64,000 bases of DNA, taken from contig JAEZZO010000067.1 in assembly GCA_023418475.1 (NCBI GenBank), positions 1-64,000 on the forward strand. Direction: 5' to 3'. Below are positions 8,813-17,255 of this stretch, one piece after another. Position numbers and translations under genes: made by a program. This stretch comes from Bacillota bacterium (GTDB taxonomy: Bacteria; Bacillota; Clostridia; Lachnospirales; Lachnospiraceae). How positions within the stretch are numbered: position 1 is the first letter of the stretch; each line of letters starts with the position of its first letter. The notes beneath the pieces were generated by a model, which searched no databases, was not told the origin of the DNA, and was given only the letters and a program-made list of their open reading frames with translations.

Positions 8813-9574
8813 TCATACATTCAAATCAGGATGTAGGTAGCGCCCTTTGCTTAAGGTTCCTTTCCCGTATTGGATTGCATGCACCGGACACCGGTTAATA
8901 CATGCCAGGCATTGTGTACATTTCTTTCCCCAAGCCGGTTTTCCCTCTACCCTTATCGTATGAACAGGGCACAATTTTTCGCATAATCCGCAAGATACGC
9001 ATTGATCAGTAGCATAAAACCGTTTTGTGCTTAACGCAAAGTGATTAAACAAAGGATTGATCAGACTGCTTTTCATTCCTGGCATATTACCCGGATGAAC
9101 GAAATATTCGCCTTTCTTTCTCGCTAGTAGTATCTGATGAAAACTTTTTAATTTATGCTCTGCTTTTTCCAATTTTTCTCTCTGCAGTTCTTTTGCATCC
9201 ACATCAAAGCCAATGATATAATTATTAGGCATGGATAAAGTTAATGAGCTGTCCAGTGCAAATCCTTTTGCATCCAGTTCTTTCCTGATTTTTTTTGTCG
9301 TATTTCCTTCATCGTCTCCACAGGTTACAATCAGGAAGACATAAGGTATCTTTCCCGATATTTTCATCTGTTTTATGAAATCCAATACAAGAAATGGCGG
9401 ACCCCATGCATACACCGGAAAAACAAACCCCAATAACTCACCCTCCTGTATTTCATATGTGAGTTTTCCCCTATCCAGTTCTCCCGGAATATAGAGCAAT
9501 TTTTCATTTGTTGTCTGTGCCGTCAGCTTTGCGGCATACAAAGAATTTCCTGTTCCTGTAAAATAGAAGATCAT
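8813..9574 (-). CDS. EFR1-type flavodoxin/ferredoxin fusion
   Basis: The 253-residue protein has an N-terminal flavodoxin-like FMN site (YFTGTGNSLYAAK, residues 4-16). Two C-terminal 4Fe-4S motifs follow: CVSCGLCEKLCP near residue 195 and CTQCLACINRCP near residue 217. This arrangement is the EFR1 (ferredoxin-flavodoxin) family common in clostridia. It is an electron carrier of the anaerobic cytoplasm with no known dedicated partner. The gene lies alone, 54 bases beyond the end of the chemoreceptor gene on the same strand. Confidence 0.9.
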   Translation of the reverse strand: MIFYFTGTGNSLYAAKLTAQTTNEKLLYIPGELDRGKLTYEIQEGELLGFVFPVYAWGPPFLVLDFIKQMKISGKIPYVFLIVTCGDDEGNTTKKIRKELDAKGFALDSSLTLSMPNNYIIGFDVDAKELQREKLEKAEHKLKSFHQILLARKKGEYFVHPGNMPGMKSSLINPLFNHFALSTKRFYATDQCVSCGLCEKLCPVHTIRVEGKPAWGKKCTQCLACINRCPVHAIQYGKGTLSKGRYLHPDLNV

Positions 9575-9627
9575 ATTTTATACGTCCTTTCAAAAAATAA
9601 ATCACTAATCAGTAGAATAGTTAACAT

Positions 9628-10959
9628 TTATAATTGAAATTGATCAACTAATTTTGTTAAATGATCTGCTACTACTACTTGTTTTTTCACAGAATCATTT
9701 GTTTCGTTCATAATACTGTCTATGTTGGATAAACTGGAATTAATCTTCTCGGTAGAATCAGATGATTTATCGGATACCCCAACAACCTTGTTCATCAATT
9801 GACTGATTTCCTGTATGGAAGTATTCATATGCACCGAAGAATTATTTACTTCAGATGCGATATCATAAATCAGTTTTGCATCCTCCTGATATTGTTCTCC
9901 TGTATGCAGCAAAAGTGCATAATCACCTTTTACATTGTCTTCAATATATTTCAGAATATCCTGCGCACTACTCGACAGGTTGAAAAACACCTCATTCACC
10001 TGTTCAATTATTATTTTCACATCCGAAATAGTCAAATTAGTCTGCTCCGCCAGTTTTTTTACCTCTCCTGCAACTACTGCAAATCCTTTTCCCTGCTCTC
10101 CTACCCTGGAGGCCTCAATGGATGCATTTAATGCAAGAAGATTTGTCTGATCCGATATTTCCTTAATCTTATCCAGAATCGTTTTAATTTCATCAACCAC
10201 CTTCACTGCTTCAATAGCGCTTAGTATTTTCTCTTGTTTTTCGCTATATGTATCATTGGCTTTTTCCAGGGAAGCAGTAACTCTATCCTTCATATTAGCC
10301 GCTCTGCTTTCCATCTCTGCTGATGCATTTAATGTATTATTAACTTTGACCGTCAATTGTCCGGTAACATCTTTCATATGTTTGATTGATAGATCAGCCT
10401 CCCGTGTGGTACTTAACAAGACTTCTGCATCATCATAGAGCCTGGAGGAAATCGTATTGATTGAGCTAATACTGGAATATGTTTTTTCTGTATCTTTTAA
10501 CAATTCATAATTGGAATTGTGAATCGTTTTCGAACTCTCGGCAATCTCTGCAATTAATTGCCTGATATTTATTGCTGCCATATCCAGAGAATTTCCTAAT
10601 CTGCTGAGATCATCCTTACCAGCAAAATTCAATTTAGCGGACAAATCCCCATCCCCCACCTTTTTGGCAAATAGTACAACTTTTTTCAACCTATTTAAAA
10701 CAAGTCTATCATAAGCAAAGACTATGATAAATACGATGATTACAATGTTAATCATACCAGCTAAAACCAGTCCAACGCTGCCATCAAGAAGGAATGTATC
10801 TACCCCCATACTGCTCAGTGTATCTTTTCCCTTGCTAATCGCTATATTAACTCCCTGTCCTATGTAAATACTAAGACCTTGAACAACGACTACAGCAATA
10901 ATCAGTTTAAATTTAATTGAATAGATCGTGGCATTTAAAACTCTTTCTTTAAGATCCAT
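9628..10959 (-). CDS. Methyl-accepting chemotaxis protein
   Basis: The 443-residue receptor has a first membrane segment at about residues 17-36, a short outside loop of about 25 residues, and a second segment at about 63-83. A HAMP domain (RLKKVVLFAKKVGDGDLS) and a long coiled-coil signalling domain follow. The kinase-coupling hairpin reads DQTNLLALNASIEASRVGEQGKGFAVVAGEV; the usual EAARAGE is EASRVGE here. With almost no ligand domain it probably senses within the membrane or via the cytoplasm. No che genes are nearby. Confidence 0.9.
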   Translation of the reverse strand: MDLKERVLNATIYSIKFKLIIAVVVVQGLSIYIGQGVNIAISKGKDTLSSMGVDTFLLDGSVGLVLAGMINIVIIVFIIVFAYDRLVLNRLKKVVLFAKKVGDGDLSAKLNFAGKDDLSRLGNSLDMAAINIRQLIAEIAESSKTIHNSNYELLKDTEKTYSSISSINTISSRLYDDAEVLLSTTREADLSIKHMKDVTGQLTVKVNNTLNASAEMESRAANMKDRVTASLEKANDTYSEKQEKILSAIEAVKVVDEIKTILDKIKEISDQTNLLALNASIEASRVGEQGKGFAVVAGEVKKLAEQTNLTISDVKIIIEQVNEVFFNLSSSAQDILKYIEDNVKGDYALLLHTGEQYQEDAKLIYDIASEVNNSSVHMNTSIQEISQLMNKVVGVSDKSSDSTEKINSSLSNIDSIMNETNDSVKKQVVVADHLTKLVDQFQL

Positions 10960-11332
10960 ATAAAGCCTCCCTTAGATGTATTCATACGCATTACTTACCA
11001 ACCATTTGTTATATAACATCTTAAGATAATTATCCGTTCATTGTCAATTAACAAACTCTTTCCTTATTATTAAAATACCATGAAGTGTAAATTATTTCTC
11101 TTATACTTTAAGAATAAAAGTTTACCTTACATATTCTTGCAATCATAAATCAATAAATATAACTATGTTCTGCGCGCTTAGCTATATATCCTGAAGTTTT
11201 TTTAAAGGGCAAATTTTCTTATAATTATATGAATGAATTTTATGATTAATTTTTATAACTAATTTTCTTATTAATTTTATTTTTTTAAATCATTTTATTA
11301 GTTTTCTTATTAATCTTCTTAGATTTTATTGT

Positions 11333-11427
11333 CAAAAGCCTGATCCAGATTGTGTAGATGAATATGTGTGCATATATATTCATCCAGCAAATCATTTTTT
11401 TGTCTTTAGACATTCGAATCCTTCTTA
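11333..11427. repeat. Dispersed repeat copy (related to 44259-44439)
   Basis: The stretch from AAAAGCCTGATCC through TGTAGATGAATATG and GCATATATATTCATCC, then CATTCGAATCC, matches the reverse complement of the right arm at about 44370-44439 at roughly four bases in five. It contains its own short inverted repeat (GATGAATATG / CATATATATTCATC). It lies in the 626-base gap 10960-11585. The remainder of that gap is very AT-rich; I see no gene there apart from the terminator listed next. Confidence 0.55.
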
Positions 11428-11432
11428 TGAAA

Positions 11433-11513
11433 TAAAAAAACACTCGATCAATTTGATATATTCTCTGTTTGATTAACATAAGACATATCAAATTGTCCGG
11501 GTGCTTCTTTCAA
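11433..11513 (-). terminator. Intrinsic terminator for TraB-family gene
   Basis: Read on the minus strand, GGACAATTTGATAT pairs with ATATCAAATTGATC over a 20-base loop, and the stem is extended by GCACCCG/CGAGTG. Seven T residues follow (the A-run at 11434-11440 on the plus strand). It lies about 70 bases after the TraB-family stop codon. Confidence 0.7.
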
Positions 11514-11585
11514 ATATCCGTACTCAACCTGATTAACTATATCATATTCTCCTAATATACAGGGAAAGTTTCAATCTATTCTTAA

Positions 11586-12740
11586 CTAAAACAAGTTTCT
11601 GATAATATCCGCACCAGCGATAAAAGTGCCTATCGAAGCTCCTATATTAGCCATAAAGGCAACCAATATTATTCTTAGAAACCTATTCTTAAAAAATCCC
11701 TTAAGAGAAAAGATATCTTCCGGGATTCTCTGAATATCCTGAACCGTAGGCTTCTTGATGGACGCCTCTACCAATCCGGTAAACCAGCCACAGGCAAGAA
11801 CTGGGTTGATCGTAGTAAATGGCGCTACAATCAATGAGGTAAGAATACTAAGAGGATGCGCCAGTGAGAGAGCTGTAAAGAGGCTCGCTAGTACTCCCGT
11901 CCATAACAGCCACACCGATAATTGTTTTAATCCTGTTTCTATGTTAATAAAAAACGCATAAAACATCAAGATTACTAAAGCGGCTGGTATGATCCAGCCT
12001 GCCATTTTAGCAAGCGGACTTTTTGGTGGAATCGTTGAAATACTTTCTATATCCTGTGTACGATAAATTTCATTCTTTACACCGGGTACATGTGCACCTC
12101 CAAGAATAGCTACTACTTTTTCTCCGGGCGCTTCTTTGATTTTTGCAGCTAAATACTGGTCACGTTCACTGATCAGTATATCTCCGATTTTAGGAAACTC
12201 CTTACGCATCTCGCTCATAACAGAATCCAGCATGTCTTCTTTTAATAACTCCTGCAAATCCTCATCTGATACATTCGTATCCTCGTCAAAAGAGAACAGA
12301 AGACTCATAATCAGCTTTCCCTTCTCCCATAAACTGAGCTTTCGCCATATGCGGAGAAAGGTCGTTTGTATTTTTCGATCTGCCAATACTAAAGTCGCTC
12401 CTATCTCCTTCGCACTCTCAATTCCCTGTATCATCTCACCGCCAACATTGGTATTCAAGTTCTTTGCTATTCTCTTCTGATAAGAAGCTAGTACTAAGTT
12501 CGCCATCAGAAATCCAAGCTTCTTTGCCTTTATCACTTTAATGATATCCGTATTTTCCCATGCATTCGGATTTTGAATATTTTGAAATCGATCCTCATCA
12601 AGCTCTATACATACACTATCAGGATGCTCTTCTTCAACAATCTGCTTTACGAGTGCGGCACTATCTTTGGAAACATGCGCGGTAGCTATTAATATAATCT
12701 TTTTATTCTCATAATCAAGCTCTGTTACATTATCCTTCAA
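11586..12740 (-). CDS. TraB/PrgY-family membrane protein
   Basis: The 384-residue protein has the TraB (Tiki-like) domain in its first 230 residues, with the conserved ATAHVS at residues 19-24 and GGAHVPG near residue 217. Four hydrophobic segments follow between about residues 245 and 380. PrgY/TraB proteins of enterococci sequester or degrade peptide pheromone; most clostridial members are uncharacterised. The start is a TTG at 12740 preceded by GGAG at suitable distance. No pheromone or conjugation gene is nearby. Confidence 0.85.
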   Translation of the reverse strand: MKDNVTELDYENKKIILIATAHVSKDSAALVKQIVEEEHPDSVCIELDEDRFQNIQNPNAWENTDIIKVIKAKKLGFLMANLVLASYQKRIAKNLNTNVGGEMIQGIESAKEIGATLVLADRKIQTTFLRIWRKLSLWEKGKLIMSLLFSFDEDTNVSDEDLQELLKEDMLDSVMSEMRKEFPKIGDILISERDQYLAAKIKEAPGEKVVAILGGAHVPGVKNEIYRTQDIESISTIPPKSPLAKMAGWIIPAALVILMFYAFFINIETGLKQLSVWLLWTGVLASLFTALSLAHPLSILTSLIVAPFTTINPVLACGWFTGLVEASIKKPTVQDIQRIPEDIFSLKGFFKNRFLRIILVAFMANIGASIGTFIAGADIIRNLF

Positions 12741-12883
12741 ATTCTTTACTCCTTCGCAACTTTATACTAATTCATACTTCATAGACTAATATACAGCAAG
12801 ACGGGATGAAATGCATCATTTATTTTTGAGTTTTATATTCAAGCAGACACCATTCTTACATTACTGATTTGCTGTTTAAAATC

Positions 12884-12930
12884 AAAAAGGACTTTGTATA
12901 GCAACCTTTCAGCCGCTTTTACAAAAGTCC
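12884..12930 (-). terminator. Intrinsic terminator for 12938-13480
   Basis: On the minus strand GGACTTTTGTA pairs with TACAAAGTCC (one bulged T), followed directly by TTTTTGATTTT. It starts 8 bases after the stop codon of the upstream gene. Confidence 0.75.
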
Positions 12931-12937
12931 CATTATA

Positions 12938-13480
12938 TTAAATCGTATATTCAAATTTTTCAGTAATACTTATTACCTTGCCATCTTTCACTTCAACAAA
13001 AAAAGGAACCCTTTGAGCCGGCGGCCTGTCAGCGTAAGTATTGTTTAGGTGCTTCAAAAACTCTTCTTGTTTCGTTGTTGTATATAATCTGTCGCCCTCA
13101 TCCTCTTTCACAAATAAAAGATCGAAATCAACAAATGTATACGCAGTTCTGTTAGTAATCTCAAATGTTTGTTTTTTCTTATTTTTATTATAGATATAAT
13201 AACCATCCGGCATATCAATATCTTCGTCCAGATTAAGTTCCTTAATCCGATCTTCTTCTTCTGTCGTAACGATTTCAACCTCATCAATCCTTAATAAATT
13301 ATCTTCGAGTACAATATATCCCGTAATTAATTTGGATTCGGACTGATCTGTGTTATTATTTACCAAAGAAACCACTTCATGAGAATTAAAAAACCTATAA
13401 TTTACGATAAGTCCAATTCCACCAACTACTATAATGGACAAGAAAATAATCAACCAAAACCTTGCCTTTTTGACTTTCAA
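12938..13480 (-). CDS. Uncharacterised membrane-anchored protein
   Basis: The 180-residue product has one N-terminal membrane segment (WLIIFLSIIVVGGIGLIVNY, residues 9-28), which is an uncleaved anchor or signal. An acidic, hydrophilic outer domain follows, with no cysteines and no motif I can assign. The start is TTG at 13480 behind AAAGGAGG. The gene ends at its own terminator and is divergent from the TetR-ABC operon. It is likely a surface-exposed protein of unknown function. Confidence 0.7.
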   Translation of the reverse strand: MKVKKARFWLIIFLSIIVVGGIGLIVNYRFFNSHEVVSLVNNNTDQSESKLITGYIVLEDNLLRIDEVEIVTTEEEDRIKELNLDEDIDMPDGYYIYNKNKKKQTFEITNRTAYTFVDFDLLFVKEDEGDRLYTTTKQEEFLKHLNNTYADRPPAQRVPFFVEVKDGKVISITEKFEYTI

Positions 13481-13623
13481 TACTTATTCAACCTCCTTTT
13501 CCAACTATATACATACTACACCATTTTTCATGATATTTCCAGTTATATTTATAACATTCTTTTTTCAGTATGTATCTGGTTACTGTTATTTCTGTGATCT
13601 CTCCCATAATTATGATTTATTGA

Positions 13624-13651
13624 TTGACATTTTAAGTAAAAGCAGTATAAT
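13624..13651 (+). promoter_or_regulatory. Sigma-A promoter of TetR gene
   Basis: TTGACA at 13624-13629 and TATAAT at 13646-13651 are both perfect consensus boxes with a 16-base spacer. They lie 47 bases before the TetR start codon. Confidence 0.8.
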
Positions 13652-13697
13652 TTTATTTATTCTGAACAGTCAATTAAAAAAGAAAGGAGAACATCTT

Positions 13698-14351
13698 ATG
13701 CCAAAACTAGGAATGGAGCCTATTCGCAGAGCGGAAGCGATCAATGCAGCCTTAGAATGCATTGCAGAACACGGCATTCAAGGCATTACTATAGATATGG
13801 TGGCGGAAAAGGCCGGGTTTTCAAAGGGGATTGTGGCTTACTATTTTAAGTCTAAAAGGAATTTAATTCTTGAAAGTCTGAAGGAATTTCTGGCGGCTTA
13901 TAGTCTGAAGATTGGCTCTTCTATCAAAAAGGATATGCCTGCACTCGATATGGTAAAAACCATTGTGGAGGTTTCACTACCTGCTTTAGCAGATAAGAGT
14001 GAGGATACGATTAATGTCTCAACTTTAGAGGGAACGGATTATATCCGATTGCCTCAAAAAAAAATAGCCAAAATATTTATTCAGTTTATCTCCATATCAT
14101 CCATCGATGAGGAACTAAAGGCTATTATGCGGCAAACCTATCAAAATGATACTCGAGGAATAGCTCTTCTTCTAAAACATGCAAAGAAGACCTATTCTGT
14201 AGATGATCTAGATGAAAATAATGAAGCTTATGCCTTACTCGCCTTGATTAATGGCTTAAGCTTCTTTCGAATTAGTGATTTTATGCCATTTGACGAGACA
14301 GATAACAGGAATATTGCTCTAGACTTTATAAACAGATTATTTGTGGATTAA
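13698..14351 (+). CDS. TetR family regulator of adjacent ABC exporter
   Basis: The 217-residue protein has a clear TetR helix-turn-helix at about residues 23-46 (GITIDMVAEKAGFSKGIVAYYF), followed by KSKRNLILESL. The ATG at 13698 is chosen over an open frame extending to 13434 because AAAGGAG lies 8 bases before it and a consensus promoter is just upstream. The ABC exporter genes begin 107 bases downstream on the same strand, so it probably represses them and responds to an exported compound. The C-terminal ligand domain is BetI-like in size. Confidence 0.87.
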   Translation: MPKLGMEPIRRAEAINAALECIAEHGIQGITIDMVAEKAGFSKGIVAYYFKSKRNLILESLKEFLAAYSLKIGSSIKKDMPALDMVKTIVEVSLPALADKSEDTINVSTLEGTDYIRLPQKKIAKIFIQFISISSIDEELKAIMRQTYQNDTRGIALLLKHAKKTYSVDDLDENNEAYALLALINGLSFFRISDFMPFDETDNRNIALDFINRLFVD

Positions 14352-14458
14352 TAGGTTTAAAGTATCAAATATAACATGAAGTTATGAATTGACTTGCTTT
14401 TTTAATACCTAGATAGTTAAATTCTTTGAAAATAAAACATTAGGGAGGGAATGAATAA

Positions 14459-15406
14459 GTGGAAAATGAGATATTTCTATCTGTAAACGGACTTAGCAAG
14501 CATTATGGTGATCTGGCAGCGGTAGATCATATAAGCTTTTCTGTATACCGGGGAGAAGTTTTTGGTCTGCTTGGGCCAAATGGAGCTGGAAAAACCTCCA
14601 CCATAAAGATGATATGCGGTCTTATCAAAGCCGATACCGGAGATATCGTGTATGATGGTTTATCAATGGCTAACGATTACGAGAAAATAAAGAGTTTGAT
14701 TGGTCTATGTCCTCAGGACATTGTAATATGGGAACACCTGACCTGTTTGGAGCAATTGAAATTTATCGGGATGTCTTATGGCTTATCCAGTCAAAAAGCA
14801 GTGAAAAGCGCTTTTTGCTTATTGGATACACTAGGTTTGAGTGATAAAAAAAATAAACTCGCCGGCTCCTTATCGGGCGGAATGCAAAGAAGGCTGAATA
14901 TAGCACTTGCTCTCGTACATGACCCAAAAATCATCATTCTTGATGAGCCCCAGGCTGGACTGGACCCTCAGAGCAGAATCCTTGTGCGGGATTTCATTAG
15001 GCGGACGGCGAAGCATAAAACTGTAATTCTTACAACGCATGATATGGATGAAGCAGACCGCCTATCTGACAAAGTGGCAATTGTTGATCATGGAAAAATA
15101 CTTACGATAGATACACCAGAAAAGCTAAAAGAAAAAAATGGAGCGGGTGATATCATACAGATAAGAACAAAGGAAAATAATCAAACAATGATTAATCAGT
15201 TTCTAAGTGCTCTCCCGCCGGTATTTACAGAAAAGTCGTATTCGGATGGTCTTTTTCTGCTTAGTGCCCGTAACGCCGTTGAGCTGATTACGGCCATCAC
15301 CAGTATGCTAAAGGATTTACATATACCAATTGATGATATCAGTCTGCGTAAGCGTACTCTGGAAGACGCTTTTATTTCATTAACCGGAAGGGGGTTACGT
15401 GAATGA
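14459..15406 (+). CDS. ABC-2 type exporter, ATP-binding subunit
   Basis: The 315-residue ATPase has Walker A GPNGAGKTS (near residue 40), a Q-loop (LCPQD), the signature LSGGMQRR, Walker B IIILDEP and the H-loop TTHDMDEADR. The C-terminal 90 residues form the accessory domain typical of DrrA/CcmA-type exporter ATPases. It starts at GTG 14459 behind AGGGAGGGA. Its end overlaps the start of the permease gene by 4 bases (GTGAATGA region), showing translational coupling. It powers export of a drug, lipid or peptide. Confidence 0.92.
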   Translation: MENEIFLSVNGLSKHYGDLAAVDHISFSVYRGEVFGLLGPNGAGKTSTIKMICGLIKADTGDIVYDGLSMANDYEKIKSLIGLCPQDIVIWEHLTCLEQLKFIGMSYGLSSQKAVKSAFCLLDTLGLSDKKNKLAGSLSGGMQRRLNIALALVHDPKIIILDEPQAGLDPQSRILVRDFIRRTAKHKTVILTTHDMDEADRLSDKVAIVDHGKILTIDTPEKLKEKNGAGDIIQIRTKENNQTMINQFLSALPPVFTEKSYSDGLFLLSARNAVELITAITSMLKDLHIPIDDISLRKRTLEDAFISLTGRGLRE

Positions 15407-16536
15407 AACTGATTGCAGCCACAATAAAATCCTGGAAAGAAAATATCAGGAATTGGAAGATTCTCGCTCTCGTCCTTACATTTTCTCCCTTCTTTTTAAT
15501 CTTAATTTATTTGTTTTATGGACAATCGCCGACTATTTATAAATTAGGTATATTAAACTTAGATCATGGTAACACATCCATTGAATTAACAAAATCCCTT
15601 CAGAATATAAAGGGACAGGATGACATCCTCTTATTCCACATCACTGAATTTCAAAGTGAAAAGGAGCTTCAGGGAAAGGTAAAAGATAAAACAATAGACA
15701 TAGGAATCGTTATTCCGGAGAATTACTCTAATATCACATCACAAGCAAAACAGATGGAACCGGCTGCCGTACATTTTTATGGCAGCATGAGCAATATGCA
15801 CTACACGGTCGCTGCCGTATTAGTAGGCAATGAAGTGAACCAACAGGGCTTAACTGCCATAAAAGCCACTCTTCCAACTTCCATATCCGAAACCTTTTTG
15901 GAAAAGAAGCTGCCCTCCAGTGAATTTGATAGCTATGTTCCGGGACTGATATCCCTGGCCGTTTTGATGCTTTTGTTTACAGCAACTGCTTCCATAGTGA
16001 AAGAAAACGATCAAAAGACACTTATTCGATTAAAACTTAGCAAGCTTGGTTCGTTCAATTTTATAATGGGTATCTGCATTGTGCAGGCTGTTATTGCAAC
16101 GGCTGCCATTGCAATTTCCTATTGGACAGCTCTGGCACTTGGCTATCAGCCTGAGGGAAGCTTTGGAAGTATCCTTTTTGTCGGCCTTCTTTCAAGCGTT
16201 TCCATGGTATCGATCAGTGTGGTTGTGGCAAGCTTTCTTAATACAATTTTTGATGTATTAACCATCGGATGCTTTCCCTTCTTTATCCTGATGTTCTTTT
16301 CGGGCTGCATGTTTCCACTACCAAAAATTAATATTTTTACGATCAGAGGTTACTCTCTGGGTATTACGGATATCCTGCCATTAACTCATACCGTGAATGC
16401 ATATCATAAAATTATGGATTACGGAGCAGGGCTGCCTGATATTCTGTTTGAGATTTTGATGATTATTTTACTCTCTGCTTTTTATTTTTCAATCGGATTA
16501 TTTTTGTATAAGAAGCGAAGGCTTTCGAAAGCGTAA
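15403..16536 (+). CDS. ABC-2 type exporter, permease subunit
   Basis: The 377-residue membrane protein has one N-terminal segment (residues about 20-40), a large extracytoplasmic domain to about residue 175, and then five to six segments to the C-terminus. This is the YhgE/ABC2_membrane_3 arrangement found in drug and bacteriocin exporters. It pairs with the overlapping ATPase gene to make a half-transporter dimer, probably under the upstream TetR. Confidence 0.88.
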   Translation: MKLIAATIKSWKENIRNWKILALVLTFSPFFLILIYLFYGQSPTIYKLGILNLDHGNTSIELTKSLQNIKGQDDILLFHITEFQSEKELQGKVKDKTIDIGIVIPENYSNITSQAKQMEPAAVHFYGSMSNMHYTVAAVLVGNEVNQQGLTAIKATLPTSISETFLEKKLPSSEFDSYVPGLISLAVLMLLFTATASIVKENDQKTLIRLKLSKLGSFNFIMGICIVQAVIATAAIAISYWTALALGYQPEGSFGSILFVGLLSSVSMVSISVVVASFLNTIFDVLTIGCFPFFILMFFSGCMFPLPKINIFTIRGYSLGITDILPLTHTVNAYHKIMDYGAGLPDILFEILMIILLSAFYFSIGLFLYKKRRLSKA

Positions 16537-16609
16537 ATCAAAATAATTCTATCTCTAAACCGCGTTATGAATAGCCCGACCATATCGAAAAGCAAAATGA
16601 TTGTTGCTT

Positions 16610-16696
16610 ATGGTTGCATAAATAATTCATTTGACGTACTGCAGTTGGCTGAGTGCAATAATGTAAAGTACGTCGAATGAATCGATATGCAATCAT
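16610..16696. repeat. Imperfect 30-bp inverted repeat
   Basis: The left arm at 16610-16640 (ATGGTTGCATAAATAATTCA onward to GACGTACT) pairs with the right arm at 16667-16696 (AGTACGTC through GCAATCAT). There are about four mismatches and one unpaired base, and a 26-base loop. No T-run follows, so it is a structural or mobile-type repeat rather than a plain terminator. It fills most of the 242-base space between the exporter and ptsH. Confidence 0.55.
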
Positions 16697-16778
16697 AGGT
16701 AATTATATTCAACCTGATGCTGGAATCGGATTTTAACCGGGCTAATAGCATAAAGGTGTACGCATCTCATACCTGATT

Positions 16779-17036
16779 TTACAAGTATTCCTCAAATAAC
16801 GTAAGAAAGCCCTGATATGCTTTTTCTTCCTCCTTCCCTTCAAAAACTACTTCAACCATATCGTTTTGTTTTATTCCAAGTCCCATTAATGCCATTAATT
16901 TTGATGCATCCACGTTTTTGGCATCTCTTTGTATCGTGATAAGACAGTCATATTGTTTTGCTTCTTTTACAATTAATCCGGCAGGTCTTGCATGTACGCC
17001 TAGTTCATCTTTAATTAAATAACGAAAGCTTTTCAT
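16779..17036 (-). CDS. ptsH: Phosphocarrier protein HPr, lacking the regulatory serine
   Basis: The 85-residue protein has the phospho-accepting His15 in GVHARPAGL and the normal HPr fold length. At the regulatory site other firmicute HPr proteins read LKSIMGVMSLGI, whereas this one reads ASKLMALMGLGI, so the Ser46 position is Lys with Ser one place earlier. Control by HPr kinase may therefore be absent or changed. The start at 17036 follows GGAG; a frame reaching 17057 only adds MRRNGEK, which overlaps the ribosome site. ptsI lies upstream on the same strand. HPr passes phosphate from EI to sugar-specific EIIA proteins. Confidence 0.9.
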   Translation of the reverse strand: MKSFRYLIKDELGVHARPAGLIVKEAKQYDCLITIQRDAKNVDASKLMALMGLGIKQNDMVEVVFEGKEEEKAYQGFLTLFEEYL

Positions 17037-17041
17037 TTTTT

Positions 17042-17093
17042 CTCCATTCCTGCGCACATTTTCGGCGCATCATAATTTTGTAGCTTACGCAGG
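17042..17093. repeat. Small hairpin repeat, copy 1
   Basis: CTCCATTCCTGCGCA at 17042-17056 and TTACGCAGG at 17085-17093 flank a variable loop, and CCTGCG/CGCAGG pair. The same two blocks occur with a similar spacing at 58640-58697. The first block overlaps the ptsH ribosome-binding region, so the hairpin could affect ptsH translation. Confidence 0.5.
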
Positions 17094-17116
17094 TAAAAAC
17101 TACTTACGTTGAAAAT

Positions 17117-17255
17117 ACCTTCTTTCAAACATATACCCGTGCCTTTCACTTTTTGATGTTTTTCTCAAAAAGTGAATAGGCTTTCATAAATAGTTTGAAA
17201 GTGACCTTCTTTCAAACTTATACCCGTGCCTTTCACTTTTTGATGTTTTTCTCAA
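17117..17255. repeat. 52-bp direct repeat spanning the ptsI 3' end
   Basis: Copies at 17117-17168 and 17204-17255 differ at a single base; the period is 87 bases. Each copy contains CACTTTTTGATG, and copy 1 continues to TCAAAAAGTG, so it can form a hairpin. Copy 2 contains the ptsI stop codon. The pattern suggests local duplication of the ptsI 3' end into the ptsI-ptsH space. Confidence 0.8.

Noticed and set aside
11285..11491. 68-codon minus-strand frame in the 11 kb gap
   Set aside because: It lies across the dispersed repeat and the terminator stem, has a very AT-driven composition and no ribosome site.
13434..13697. N-terminal extension of the TetR gene
   Set aside because: The extension crosses a perfect sigma-A promoter, and a strong ribosome site marks the start at 13698.
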